Assembly: GCA_026826555.1 (NCBI GenBank)
Contig: JAKSZT010054396.1
Location: 12,870,107 to 12,934,106, forward strand
DNA from: Tolypeutes matacus
Taxonomy: Eukaryota > Chordata > Mammalia > Cingulata > Chlamyphoridae
Direction: 5' to 3'
Length of the DNA stretch: 64,000 nucleotides
How positions within the stretch are numbered: position 1 is the stretch's first letter; each line of letters begins with the position of its first letter. This document shows positions 1-11,740 of the stretch, in pieces. Position numbers and translations under genes: made by a program. The notes below the pieces were generated by a model. It had not been told where the DNA came from. It did not search any database and was given only the letters and a program-made list of their open reading frames with translations.

Positions 1-1547
1 TGAAATCTCAATTCTTTACTGTTGGCTTCTAAAGCTATGGGAAAAGTATTTAAAATTATTAATATTCTAATATATATTATTTTGGCACCAAAGCATGTGT
101 ATACCAAAATAATAATATTTAGCACGCATTATTTAATTTCTCCTTTAAAAACACACTAAAAAAGAAAACATTAGAGGCTTCTAAGTTTGAATAATATTAA
201 CATACCAAATAATTTCACTGAAATTCACTACCAAATACATTCAAAACCTAAACTTCTATAGATGTATGGAAAAATACTCATAAACATAAGCTACATTATC
301 AGACTCAGTAATAAGATTTCTCAAGAAAAACAATGAGAGGCTTTAAACAAACAAACAAACAAACAAAATTAATCATTCCATTAAGCAGAAAAGCACACTC
401 TGGAAGATGATTTTTTTTAAAATACCAAAAGTATGATAAATATCAGAAATAACTTCAGAAATCTTTCTTAAATTGGTCAAGGAAAGACAGAAATTTATTT
501 AATCTATCTTGAGTCACTAAACAAGCTAAACTTTGTATTCTTTCCTTTTGATAGTAATTACAAGCAGATATATCAAATGTGACTCTCATTTAGACTTTGG
601 TTTGTAAGAACAAAAGTTATTATCAGAGCCAATTACTGTTTTACCTACATGGCTGAACAGAAGCAGGGAGCTCAATTTTCATCTCATCAGTGATTTTGTG
701 GTATTTATTTTATCACTATGCCCACAAAGCTATATAAGAAGGAAATAGCTTATGCTATTAAAGCTAGGGTTTGAATATAGGCAGCCAAGGTTTCTTTTAG
801 AAGAACTTCTGAATTAAAAACACTAGGCAGCATGTAATGCCAACTCCCCAGACATGGGCAGACCATAAAATGATACACATCTGAGCAGTAGATCCCACAC
901 AGAGTAATCAAAATTGAAATGCTTCACAAACAAAGTTGAAGCAGGGTATTTACTAAGTTGCAGTATTATTGGCATAACATTATTCTCAACAGTGTTTGCT
1001 ACAAGTAATGCCTTCCAAAGTGGATATTGCTTAATATCATATTCCCACTGGTTAAAGATACCTGCTATTTAATCTCAAAACCAGAGAAATTTAAAAAAAA
1101 GAAAAAAGAGCAGAAAAACTTAGTCACTTTTAACACTCTGATCCCCTCATCCATTATTATATTTAATGGAAAGAACAATAGATATCAAGTCCTAGTGTTC
1201 CACTTTCAAGCCATATATGATCTTGGTTGAGTCATTTCACCACTGGGGCTTCAGATTTCTCATTTATCACTCTGAGTAATAATACCTACCCTCACAGGAT
1301 TGTTGGTGAGCTTTAAATGACTAATATAAAAGTATCTTGCAAATTATAAAGTACCATTCAGAACCTAACTAACCAAAAAATAATATCTGCAATGGATTGA
1401 AACACCTCAAATATATAAAAATCCATTAGTTCCTTGAAGAGGCTCGCCTTATTAGGAAGGTGGATGCTTCTTCCATTATAACAAGGGAGAAGACAGAAAA
1501 CAATTCAGATGTAGAGAGATTGATGGATTTGGTAATGGGAAGGTTAG
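1..1547. other. IQCH intron, mostly unique AT-rich sequence
   Basis: No exon is supported here. A short (AAAC)n run lies at 345-367. An old MIR-like piece (+) at about 1220-1350 contains the typical 'tcatttatcactctgagtaat...acctaccctcacagg' core in degraded form. The open frame on the + strand at about 1424-1617 runs into the LTR that follows and has no splice context, so I do not call it a gene. Confidence 0.5.
345..367. repeat. (AAAC)n simple repeat
   Basis: About five AAAC units in a row, read directly. Confidence 0.85.
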
Positions 1548-2062
1548 CATGGCAGTTTGAAGCTTTTGTAGACCCAGAAAATCCTATTCTTAAAGTTAAT
1601 CCATTCCTATCCATGTAAACTTATTGTAGGTGGGACCTTTTGATTAAATCGCTTCAGTTAAGGGCCTTTGATTAAATTGTGTGACCCTGGGTGGGTCATA
1701 ATCCTCTTACAGGAATCCTTTATAAACAGAGGAATAAAAAACCATAGACACAAAAGGAGGCCACAGAGACAGAGAGAAAAGTCCTAGAGGCTGAGACAGG
1801 AAGCCAGAAGCTGAAGTAACAAGACCCAGAGAAGCTGGAGATAGCCAGAAACTGAAAGGAATGGAGCCTGAAGGAGAAGGCAGAGACTGGGAGACACCAC
1901 CATTATGCCTTGCCATGTGCCTGAGCACCACAGCTGCAGCTTGGTGAGAAAGCCTCTCTAATGATGCCTTGATATGGACACTTTCATGGCCTCAGAACTG
2001 CAAGCTTTTACCATTTCTGGGCTGAGGTTAGCAACCACTTGAATTTTTGGGTCATAAAATTA
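1548..2062 (+). mobile_element. LTR, MaLR/ERVL-like family A, copy 1
   Basis: The block is colinear with the LTR-like elements at 36757-37209 and about 52060-52465. All share a leading segment with 'ttaatccatt' and 'tgtaaac', 'tcctttataa' as a TATA-like site, a purine-rich centre with 'gagagaaa' and 'agaagctga', 'tgatgccttgat', and an 'actgcaagctt' stretch near the 3' end. No confident target duplication was found. Assignment to the ERVL/MaLR class is inferred from the internal layout. Confidence 0.6.
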
Positions 2063-3534
2063 AAGGAAGATCATTCGGCACTGTTGTGAGATGTACTACA
2101 GCCATAATCAGCTGCTCAGGTGCAAACATCAAGCAAATGGATGGTTAGGTTTAACTAGGTTTGAGTTTGCCTCCTAAGCACAATGGAGGGCAATAGGTAA
2201 AAAGGTGATAAACCACTGGGTCAGTTCTGAGAGATATGACAAGACAACAGAAAACCATCTTGGTATCTAATCATCTATTCTCACATGCCAGAGTAGACAG
2301 TTGCTGGCATTGGTTCAGCTGCTCAGAGATGCCATCAGGGACCCAGTTCTCTCCCTTCCTTATAGTGGTGCCTTTTGTTCTTATGCTTCTCACCTCATGA
2401 CTGCAAAATAATTGCTGCAGCTCCAGATATCATGTCTGTGTTCAAGGCAAAAAGAAAGGGAAAGGGGAGAAGGGGAAAAAAGACATGCCAGCTGTGACTA
2501 ACCCTGTTTATCAGGTTGGCTTCCCAGAACCAATCCCCAGTAGACTTCTACTTAGGTCAGAAGTGGAACACATGGCTACACTTAGTTACAAGGAAGGCTC
2601 AGAAATGAGGAATCTTATTCCTCATGGCATGAGCCACATCGAATAAAATTACAGTCCTGTTTGTAATTCAGATGGGGGGATGGATATTGGGTAGGAAACC
2701 AACAATTTCTGCTACAATCATGGAAAATAGCTAAGGAGGAAAAGGACAAAAGTCAAAAGTGATAGTGAATTAATGAGAGGTTAATGGATTGATGGTAGTT
2801 ATATGGCTGAAGAACTTTTAGAATAATATACTTAAGTATGTGAGCTGGAAGAATGGGATGTGGAGGTCACAGACTGGTGTGCTTTAAATGGATATTAGAG
2901 ATGATGCAGTTACTGGTTATGACAAAGCCCAGGCATTAGTCACAGCCCCCCAGCTCTACCAGAGCATTTTTTCAAACCTCTATTATAGCACTCATCACAC
3001 TGTCTACAGAATGCCTGTCTACAGACTGCAAGCATCTACAACACTGAGTTTTGCATCTCCAGCATCTAGTACATTAAAATAAAAATATTTGAGGAAATGA
3101 AGTAACATACCAGTGATGGAAGACATATTAAAGTTTTATTATGTTTGTATTAGTCTTACAATATGCTACAATGACACAATCATCAGCTTACAGTAGTAGT
3201 GTGTCAAAACGGACTTGCTATCCAATTTTTAGGGCACATGGGCCAATTGCTAACCCCATGACCTCCCTTCCCTTGCCGCAGCTACTCTCAGGAGTTGGTG
3301 GCCAGGGAATGATGGCTTTCCTGCAAAATTAGGAGTCAGCACCGCCTGGTAAGCCAGAAAGAAAGGCATTAGAAACCACTTTTGAAATGTTGCCAAACCA
3401 TGGAATACCATATAATAAAATTCAGGTAACTTTGCAGTTGTAGTAGCTTATATTTCTGGAAAACATGTTATGAGTCAATATATGTAGCTAATTGAATCTT
3501 CTTATACAATCAATGCAATTAAGGAATCTAGTCT
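2063..3534. other. IQCH intron with an ancient repeat
   Basis: About 2330-2640 (+) matches by eye an old mammalian repeat with the 'ctcacctcatgactgcaaaataattgctgc' type segment and 'gaaccaatccccagtagacttc'. The rest looks unique. No splice-flanked open frame was seen. Confidence 0.4.
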
Positions 3535-3748
3535 TAAGGGTCCAGCGATTGAGTGCCTGCCTCCCACATGGGAGGCCCGGGTTCAGTTCCCCATGCCTCC
3601 TAAAAACAATAAATACAAAACAAGTGAACAAATGAAAAAAAAAACCCAACTCAGGGGAGCTGATGTGGCTCAGTAGTTGAGTGCCAGCTTCCCACATACA
3701 GGGTTCTGGGTTCAATCCCTGGTCCTGGTACCTCAAAAAAAAAAAAAA
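3535..3748 (+). mobile_element. DAS-type SINE, two tRNA-like heads in tandem
   Basis: The first head (3540-3605) has 'gattgagtgcctgcctccc' and 'gggttcagttcc'. The second (3656-3735) has 'gatgtggctcagtagttgag' and 'gggttcaatccctgg' and ends in poly(A). The second head is the better tRNA match. The layout is either a dimer or one SINE inserted into the A-rich tail of another. Confidence 0.75.
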
Positions 3749-5317
3749 GTCACTTTATCAGGAGCATTGCACTGAGAATTTTCTTTGGGCAGATTGAAAA
3801 AGACATCAGGAAAATTTGGGGATTCTGGAGCCATTTGTGAACAAAATTGGAATTTATTCTGCTGCCTTTTTTTTTTTTTTTTTTTTTCTGGTCGTAAGTT
3901 TCCCTGTGACAAACACAGGGGGGAGCTCAAGTTTTTATATTTTGAACAGTGGTGAGGAAAAGCCAGAGCTTTGGGGTCAAATAGACCTGAATGTGAATTC
4001 TAGCTCTGCCATTTCTTGGCTTTAATTTACTATCCTCCCTTAGCATCAGTTTCTTCATCTGTAAAATGGGGATAATAATATTTTCATCCCTCCAAATATT
4101 GTGAGAATGAGATATGATGTCATCATTATGGCTAACACAGGCTCCTAAATGTTTCCTTGCTTCTGCCCCAATCTTCTAAATTATGTTCTCAATATGGTAG
4201 CCAGAGTGACCCTTTCAAATTGCAAATTACATCATATCAATCCTTCGCTGAAAAGCCTCCAATGGCTACCCATCTTGCTCAGAGTAATATCCCAAATCCT
4301 CACAATGATCTACAAGATCTGGTTCCCTACTGCTTTTCCTACCTCTCCCCCCCTTGCACATTCCTCTCCAGTCTCCTTGCTGTTCACACTCCTAATTCAG
4401 GATCTTCACATATGCTCTTTCCTCTGCCGGATGCTCTTCTTCCACATATGCAAATGACTTACTCCCTCACTTCGGTCAGGCTTCTGCTCAAATGTCACCA
4501 TCCCAACACTCCCTCTGTTCCTTCCCCAGCTTTACAGCTCACCAACTAACATTCTCTATAGTTACTTTTCAAATTGTCTTTTGTCTGTGGGAGCAGAGAA
4601 ATCTGATGCCTAAAGCCTAAAATACTGCCTGGCACTTATATTTGGTACATAATAGAGACTGGTCAGTAGTTATCAACAAATAAGAACTTGTTGATGTTTA
4701 TATAGTACTCATCATGTACCAGACTGTTAAAATTTTTTTTTTTATATATTAACTCATTTATCCTTTCAACAGCCCTATGAGGTAAGTTCTATAATTACAC
4801 TCATTTCACAGAGGAGGAACTGAAGCAAGAGAGGTTAAATAACTTGCCAAGGTATAGGTAGTAAGTGGAGAAGCCAGGATGCTGTAACCTATTGAGAGCC
4901 TACTCCAAGCAAGGTACTGTCTAGGCACTGGTTACGACAATGAATTAAACAGAGCCCTGTTCCTTTAGATTAATAGAGACTTCAGAAATAAGATAACCAA
5001 ATGAAATGGATGAACCTCAACAGATCTTGGTTTGAATAAAAGAATAATAAAACTCATTTGGGGCATAACTGAGGAAATCTGAATATGAACTGGGAATTTG
5101 TTATATTAAGGAATTTTTTTAAAAAAAATGACTAGAAAGGAGAAGATGTCATGTGACCTGAAAGACATGGAACCAATCAGAATGCTACCCACCCTGGGAG
5201 GAAGCAAACCTTCTGCCTCTGAAACCACTTTAGTTCAGAAGTAACTTCTAAAAAAAATTTCATTGATCGCACCCCACCCAACCTTCATTTCTGAGCTCAG
5301 TGCATTAAGAATTCAAA
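3749..5317. other. IQCH intron with MIR and L2 relics
   Basis: A MIR (+) lies at about 3945-4115 and contains 'tcttcatctgtaaaatgggg'. An L2 3' segment (+) lies at about 4180-4510, with 'gccagagtgaccctttcaaa' and 'tgctcaaatgtcacc' motifs. A MIR-type repeat (- orientation) lies at 4740-4960, with 'cagaggaggaactgaag' and 'cttgccaaggt'. The overlapping + strand open frames at 4149-4549 are the L2 relic, not a gene. Confidence 0.6.
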
Positions 5318-5889
5318 GTACTAGAGAAGGGCAAGATGGCAGCAGAGTAAGGAGAGCCAAGGGTCAGCTCCTCCTACAGTGCAGTTAGTAATCATCCAGA
5401 GCTATGTAAATCATCATTTTGGGGGGCCCAGGAGACCAGAAGAGCATCCTGCAACATCCTTGGAAGAACAGGAGGAGACTGTCCATCTGCAGTGAAGATT
5501 TGTGAGTAGAACACTCTACGTCCCAGAGGCCAGAGCCCATCCCCGACTGGCAGCACATGCTGCCTCGTGAGCTATTCCTTGGCTGGAGTTGGAAGCTACA
5601 GCCCCCAAAAACGGAGGAGGAAGACACAGTCAAGCACCGGCTTCAGCTACTGATTAGTAAATTCAGCTGGCTAAAGGCAAATCCAAAGAACAGCTAAAGT
5701 TTGAACCTGTTCAAATTAGAAAGACACTAGTAGCCTCCATTTTAAACTCTGCCGCCAACATGAGGGGAAGTAAGGCTCATTGAAAATCACACTGATGGTG
5801 GCAACCAGCTTCTCTCCACCAAAGTCAGATTGCAGCCATAGCTAGGCTCCAGCCCCACTTTCAGCAGGGAGGAAGCTGGGGAACCTGCA

Positions 5890-6620
5890 TCAGACTCTCC
5901 AGGCAACTGTAGTAGCTTTTGGTCCATGCAGACTGGATTGTTGGACACCTGTGGATCCATCCCCATCCCCCAACAGGATAGAGCAGGGCAGTATTTCCCC
6001 AGCCTCTCTAGGCAACTGGAGGTGCTTTTCAGCCTGCACGGACTGGACTATTGGATGCCTGTGACTCCATCCCCACCCCCAATAGGACAGGAGGCAGACC
6101 CATGTTTCTTCAACCTCTCCAGGTAATTGCAAGCCCTTTTGGCCCTCATAGACTAGATTTTGGGGCTCCTGTGGTTCCATCCCTGCTCCTGAAAGGGCAG
6201 AAGGGACAGTGCTCCTTCAGCTTCTCAGGGAAACTGCAAGTGCTTTCAGCCCACACGGATAGATTCTTGGGCACTCCTGAGGCTCTAGCTCCACCCCTGG
6301 CAGGGGATGAGGGGGACCTGTGCTTCCTCAGTCTACCTGGGCAACTATGGTCAGTTTTGACACACATGGCTTAGTTTGCTGCCCATACCTGTGTCTCCAT
6401 CCCCACCCCAGGCAGGAAAGGAAGGGGAGTGAAGCTTCATCAGTCTCTCTGGGCAACTACAAATCGGTGTTGGATTACTACACATGGTGTGGCTCCATCC
6501 CTACCCCTGCTAGGGGAGAAAGGTGGGAGAAGCTTCATCAGTTCCTGGGGCAATGTGGGCAGCTTTGGCCTCCATGGCTTACAGAACCAACTGCATTCTT
6601 GGCTCCTACTATGCAACCAG
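5890..6620 (+). repeat. About seven ~110-bp monomers in the L1 5' UTR
   Basis: The landmark 'gg(g)caact' recurs at about 5903, 6012, 6123 (gtaatt), 6230 (gaaact), 6341, 6453 and 6550 (gcaatg). The spacings are 109, 111, 107, 111, 112 and 97. Each unit also carries a 'ctttnggcc..ca..gact' block and a 'ctccatccccacccc' block. The divergent tandem array sits immediately before ORF1, where rodent L1 families carry promoter monomers. The open frames on both strands here are by-products of the array. Confidence 0.8.
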
Positions 6621-6859
6621 CAAGGGGAAAAGGGCAAAAGACAGATGAAAAAGGGCTGAAAAAACTCAGACTGGCTAAACATGACCACCATAAAGTTATA
6701 AATTAAGTTGAACCAAGTATCAAAGAGGGGCTGTAGCACAAAGCCAATCAAATAGAAAGCCCTAGACTAAAGACAGAAAATGCACCCAGAATAAATACAT
6801 CTAGTAAACCAGATCCAAGACTCAAACAAAAAATTACAATCTATACCAAGAAACAGGAT

Positions 6860-7554
6860 ATGGCCCTATCAAGTGAAAGACATAAGCCTCCAGATAACAT
6901 AAAGGAGTTGAGACAGCTAATTATAGACGCTCAAACAAATCTCCTTAGTAAATTCAATGAGATGGTTAAAGAGATTAAGGATATTAAGATGACACTGGAT
7001 GAGCACAAAGAAGTATTTGAAAGCATACATAGAAAAACAGCAGATCTTTTGGGAATGAAAGGCACAATAAATGAAATTAGAAATACACTGGAATAAAAAA
7101 AAAAAAAAAAAGAAATACACTGGAGGCATGTAACAGCAGATTTGAGGAGGCAGAAGAAAGGATCGGTAAGCTGGAAGATATGGCCTCCAAGAGCAAACAC
7201 ACAAAAGAACAGATAAAGAAAAGAATGGAAAAAATTGAACAATGTCTCAGGAAACTAAATGATGGCAACAGACATGCAAACATATGTGTCCTGGGTGTCC
7301 CAGAAGGAGAAGAGAAGGGGAAAGGGGCAGAAGGAATATTTGAAGAAATAATGGTAGAAAATTTCCCAACCTTATTGAAAGACATAGATACCCATGTCCA
7401 AGAAGCACAATATACTCTCATCCAAATAAATCCAAATAGACCTACTCCAAGACACATACTAATCAGAATGTCAAATGCCAAAGACAAAAAGAGGATTCTG
7501 AGAGCAGCAAGAGAAAAGCGAAGCATCACATACAAGGGACACCCAATAAGATGA
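6860..7554 (+). pseudogene. L1 ORF1p pseudogene (copy A)
   Basis: L1 ORF1p is an RNA-binding trimeric chaperone of the L1 particle. The first segment (6860-7094) has heptad-like coiled coil residues (LLSKFNEMVKEIKDIK) and stops just after a poly(A) insertion. The second (7125-7554) continues with GKLEDMASK, then the RRM-type stretch ICVLGVPEGEEKGKGAE and the C-terminal domain with RPTPRHILIRMSNAKDK. The insertion adds 32 nt and so both shifts the frame and introduces a stop. The remaining frame is well kept for an old L1. Confidence 0.8.
7079..7124 (+). mobile_element. Poly(A)-only insertion with 14-bp target duplication
   Basis: The 14-mer agaaatacactgga occurs at 7079-7092 and again at 7111-7124, with only 'at' plus a run of A between them. 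This is what target-primed reverse transcription leaves when it copies little more than a poly(A) tail. Confidence 0.75.
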
Positions 7555-7924
7555 AGTGCTGATTTCTCATCAGAAACCATGGAGGGAAGACGGCAGTGGT
7601 GTGAGATATATTTAAGATACTGCAAAAGAAAATCTGCCTGTCAAGAATCTTATATCTGGCAAGATTGTCTTTCAAAAATGAGGGTGAGTTTAGAATATTC
7701 ACAAATAAACAGAAACTGAGAGAGTTTGTTTTGCAGGAAATATTAAAGGGAGTACTCCAGCTTGAAAAGAAAAAACAGGAGAGACAGGTTTGGAAGAGAT
7801 TAGAAATGAAGATTATATCAGTAAAAGTAACTAAAAGTGTAAAAAGAGTGGTGAAAATAAAATATGACAGAGGAAACCCAAAGGTCAAAATGGGTAAAGT
7901 AAAAACTGCCTTTACAATAATTCA

Positions 7925-8620
7925 ATATTAGTGGATTAAACTCCCCAATCAAAAGACACAGACTAGCAGAATGGATAAGAAAATATAAGCCACCTACAGG
8001 CTGTCTACAAGAGACTCACCTTACACCCAAGCATAGCAGGTTGAAAATGAAAGGCTGAAAAAAACATGCATGCAGTAACCAAAAAAAAAAAAAAAAGCTG
8101 GAGTAGCTATACTTATATCAGGTGAAATAAACTTTAAAAGCAAAACTGTTATTAGGGACAAGGAAGGACATTACATATTAATAAAAGGGGCAATTCACCA
8201 GGAAGAAATAACTATAAAAAATGCATATACATTTAACCAGGAAGCCCCAAATTAGATGAGGCAAACATTGGAAAAACTGAAAGGAAATATAGATGTTTGT
8301 ACAAAAACAGTTGGAAACTTCAATACAACAGTCACAGCATTGGATAGAACATTTGGGCAGAGGATCAATAAAGAAACAGAGAACTTGAATAATACGATAA
8401 ATGAACCAAACCTAATAGACATATATAGAACATTGCACCCCAAAACAGCAGGATATACAAGTGTTCATGGATCTTTCTCCAGGATAGACCATATGTTGGG
8501 TCACAAAGCAGATCTCAATAAATTTAACAAGATTGAAATTATTACAGAGCACCTTCTTTGGTCATATGGAATAAAGCTGGAAATCAACAACAGGCATAAA
8601 ATATACTGAGATTAAACAAA
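7925..8620 (+). pseudogene. L1 ORF2 endonuclease remnant (copy A)
   Basis: The 8256-8609 frame ends in the L1 endonuclease C-terminal signature SRIDHMLGHK, followed by the EIITEHLLWSYG-type segment. Upstream, 7960-8100 in another frame encodes the 'CLQETHLTPKH' region. Frameshifts and stops between these prevent function. Confidence 0.75.
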
Positions 8621-8789
8621 CTCTTAAGTAATCACTGGGTCAAAGAAGAAATTGCGAGAGAAATCAATACATATCTCGAGACAAATGAAAATGAGAAGAC
8701 AACATATCAGAACCTATGGGATGCAGCAAAGGCAGTGTTGAGAGGGAAATATATAGCACTCAATGCTTACATTAAAAAAGAAGAAAGAG

Positions 8790-9449
8790 TCTTTCTGGCA
8801 CTACCATGAAAATGACCATTCTTAGCAACCAGACTGTCGACATTCCAGGAAATGTCGACATCACACTGAAAGGACAGTTATTGTGAAGGTCCCCAGAGGA
8901 ACCCTGCAGAGGGACTTCAATCACATCAATGTAGAACTACTTGGGAAGAAAAAGAAGAGGTTTTGGGTTGACAAATGGTGGGGAAATAGAAAGGAACTGG
9001 CTACAGTTCGTACTATCTGTAGTTTCGTACAGAATGTGATCCAGGGTGTTACACTTGGCTTCTGTTACAAGATGAGGTCTGTGTATGCTCAGTTCCCCAT
9101 CAACATCCTTATTCAGGAGAATGGGTCTCTGGTTGAAATCCAAAATTTCTTGGGTGAAAAATACATTCACAGGGTTTGGATGAGGGAAGGTGTTGCTTGT
9201 TCATTATTTCAAGCCCAGAAAGATGAGTTAATTGTTGAAGGAAACTATATTGAACTTTGATTTAACAAGCCACAACAGTTAAAAACAAGGATATAAGAAA
9301 AATTTTGGATGATATCTATGTCCCTGAAAAAGGAACAATTCAGCAGGCTGATGAATAAAATCTAAGAATTGTGAAGCAGTGAAAACAGTAAGATGCCAGA
9401 CCTATTTATGATATTTTAAACATGCAATAAAATTCATGTTTAAAAAAAA
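8790..9449 (+). pseudogene. RPL9: RPL9 (60S ribosomal protein L9) processed pseudogene
   Basis: The sequence is an intronless mRNA copy. A start codon at 8806 precedes [14 protein letters not shown] coding. 8883-9260 then reads [38 protein letters not shown] and [19 protein letters not shown], all hallmarks of RPL9. A premature stop follows 'GNYIEL' at about 9258. The original C-terminus (QQADE, stop) is recognisable at about 9340-9358 after further damage. An AATAAA signal (about 9426) and poly(A) (9442-9449) follow. It sits in L1 copy A ORF2, with an A-rich 'aaaaaagaagaaagag' target repeated at 8775-8789 and, after a later insertion, at 10155-10170. Confidence 0.9.
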
Positions 9450-9453
9450 GAAG

Positions 9454-10154
9454 ATGCGAATATTCTCACTGTCCTGATTCTGTGATAATCAGGGTGGGCT
9501 AAACATTCGCTATATTAGAAACCATGCATGTGTCCCCAGACCTCGTTTTCCTCCCTAGGTCTGGTTTTTAGAATGCTGGTGATAAACTAAGCCTGATTTA
9601 TTATATGTCCATCCTGTATGGGAAAAGACTGTAACTCTAGGTATCTCTGGTCAACCTTAAGAGATATAGCAGGGGGCTATATCTGGTTGGCGTCCATCTC
9701 CCATATGGAGGGACCTGGGTTCGATCCCCGGGACCTCCTGGTAAAAATTTAAAAAATATATAGAAGGTGCGTGGGCCGCCAGGCCCTGTGCGCGGGCGCA
9801 CCACCAGTTCCCGCGAGCCACACAGCAAGATGATGACATAATAGGAGAGTGACACAAGGGAGAGGCAAGATGAGACGCACCGAAAAACCAGCAACTAAGG
9901 TTGCGCGGGCAGGATGCCTCTCTCCTACATCAGAGATTCCAAGGATTGAATCCCAGCGAAGACAGGAGGAGAAGGATGAGAAGAGAGGGCAGAAAATGGA
10001 CACAGAGTTGCCCAGCGAATGGACACAGAAACAGCAAAAATGGGGGGGGAGGGGGAAGGGGTGTAAAAATGGATAAAAGTAAATAAATAAATAAATCCTT
10101 AAAAAAGAAAATAAATAAATAAATAATTAAAGAAGTTGCCTTAAAAAAAAAAAA
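9454..10154 (+). mobile_element. Composite retroposon: unique 5' unit plus DAS dimer (copy 1, no L1 tail)
   Basis: 9454-9670 is a ~215-bp non-SINE unit ('atgcgaatattctc' ... 'agagatatagcaggggg'). It matches 54953-55172 with the same 5' end and the same junction into a DAS head. The DAS part (9671-10150) has a head with 'gggttcgatcccc', a short GC-rich repeat stretch ('gggccgccaggccc'), a second SINE-like half, and an AAATAAATAAAT tail. Unlike the 55 kb copy it ends after the A-rich SINE tail. It lies in the poly(A)/target-repeat zone of the RPL9 pseudogene, so it came later than that pseudogene. Confidence 0.75.
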
Positions 10155-10169
10155 AAAAAAGAAGAAAGA

Positions 10170-11740
10170 GTTAAAATCAATGACCTAACTACACAGTTGG
10201 AGAAACTAGAAAAAGAACAGCAAACTATTCCCAAAACAAGCAGAAGGAATGAAATAAAAAAGATCAGAGCAGAAGTAAATGAAACAAACTAGACAATGTA
10301 GATGAAATGGAAAAAATCCTAGGAACATACAAACAACCTACACTAACCATAGAAGAAATAGAAGACCTCAACAAACCAATCATAAATAAAGAGACTGAAC
10401 AGTCATCAAACAACTCCCCAAAATGAAAAGTCTAAGACCAGATCGCTTCACAGGTGAATTCTACCAAGCATTCAAAGAAGATTTAATCCCAATCTTACTC
10501 AAACTCTTCCAAAAAATTGAACAAGAAGGAATGCTACCAAACTCATTCTATGAAGCCAATATCATCCTAATACCCAAACCAGATAGATACTACAAAAAAA
10601 AGCAAATTACAGATCCATTTCCCTAATGAATACAGATGCAAGAATCCTCAACAAAATACTTGCTAATCAAATCCAACAACACATTAAAAGAATTATTCAC
10701 CATGATCAAGTGGGTTTTAGACCAGGCATGCAAGGATGATTCAACGCAAGAAAATCAATCAGTGAAATACACAACATTAATAAATCAAAGAAGAAAAATC
10801 ACATGATCATCTTGATTGATGCAGAAAAGGCATTTGACAAAATACAGCATCCTTTCTTGATAAAAATATTCTGATAGAAATTTAAGGAAACTTTCTCAAC
10901 ATAATAAAGGGCATATGTGAAAAACCCACAGCTAACATTGTACTCAATGGTGAAAGACTGAAAGCTTTCCTATTGAGATCAGGAATAAGATAAGGATGCC
11001 CACTGTCACCAGTTGTTATTCAATATTGTGCTAGAAGTTCTAGCTAGAGCAGTTGACCAATGGAACCGAATCGAGAACTCATAAGTAGACCCTTGCATCT
11101 TCAGTCAAGTGGTTTTTTGACAAGGCTGTCTAGCTACCCAGCTGGGGCCCAACAGTCTATTCAACAAATGGTGCTGGGAGGACTGGAAATCCATATTCAA
11201 AAGAAAGAAAGAGGACTCCTATCTCACACCTTTTACAAAAATTAACTCAAAAAGGATCAAAGACCTAAATATAAAAGCTAGAACCATAAAATTCTTAGAA
11301 GAAAAGGTAGGGAAACATCTTCAAGATCTGTTGGTAGGTGGTGGATTCTTAAACCTTACACCAAAAGCATGAGCAACAAAAGAAAAAAAAATGGATAAAT
11401 AGGACCTCCTCAAATTTAAACACTTCTGTGATTCAAAGGACTTTCTCAAGAAGGTGAAAAGACAGCCCACTTAATGGGACAGAATATTTAGAAACCACAT
11501 ATCTGATAAGGGTTTTGATGTCCATGCTATATAAAGAGACCATACAACTCAACAATAATAGAGCAAGCAATCCAATTTAAAAATGGGCAAAAGACTTAAA
11601 TAGCCATTTCTCCCAACAGGAAATGCAAATGGCAAAAAAGCACATTAAAAAAAGTGTTCAATATCACTAGCTATTAGGGAAATGCAGATCAAAACGACAA
11701 TGAGATATCATCTCTCACCTCATAGAATGACCATTATTAA
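10170..11740 (+). pseudogene. L1 ORF2 reverse transcriptase / C-terminal remnant (copy A)
   Basis: The frame at 10423-10626 has [20 protein letters not shown] and [10 protein letters not shown]. '[18 protein letters not shown]' follows at about 10810-10868 and 'LEVLARAV' near 11030. Sequence then jumps at 11055 to the C-terminal region ('gaccaatggaaccgaa'). The FADD motif is gone with the missing block. Several stops are present. Confidence 0.8.

Noticed and set aside
638..700. Short - strand block ending in a gtaaaa-type donor
   Set aside because: No acceptor tract and an in-frame stop upstream; no resemblance to IQCH.
4149..4549. Two overlapping + frames of 102 and 130 codons
   Set aside because: They coincide with an L2 3' relic and use different frames of the same repeat.
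6051..6374. Overlapping + strand open frames of about 100 codons
   Set aside because: They lie in the tandem monomers of the L1 5' UTR and share no protein family; open frames arise from the GC-rich repeat.
7077..7625. 182-codon open frame on the - strand
   Set aside because: Antisense shadow of L1 ORF1; F/S/L-rich composition from the A-rich sense strand.
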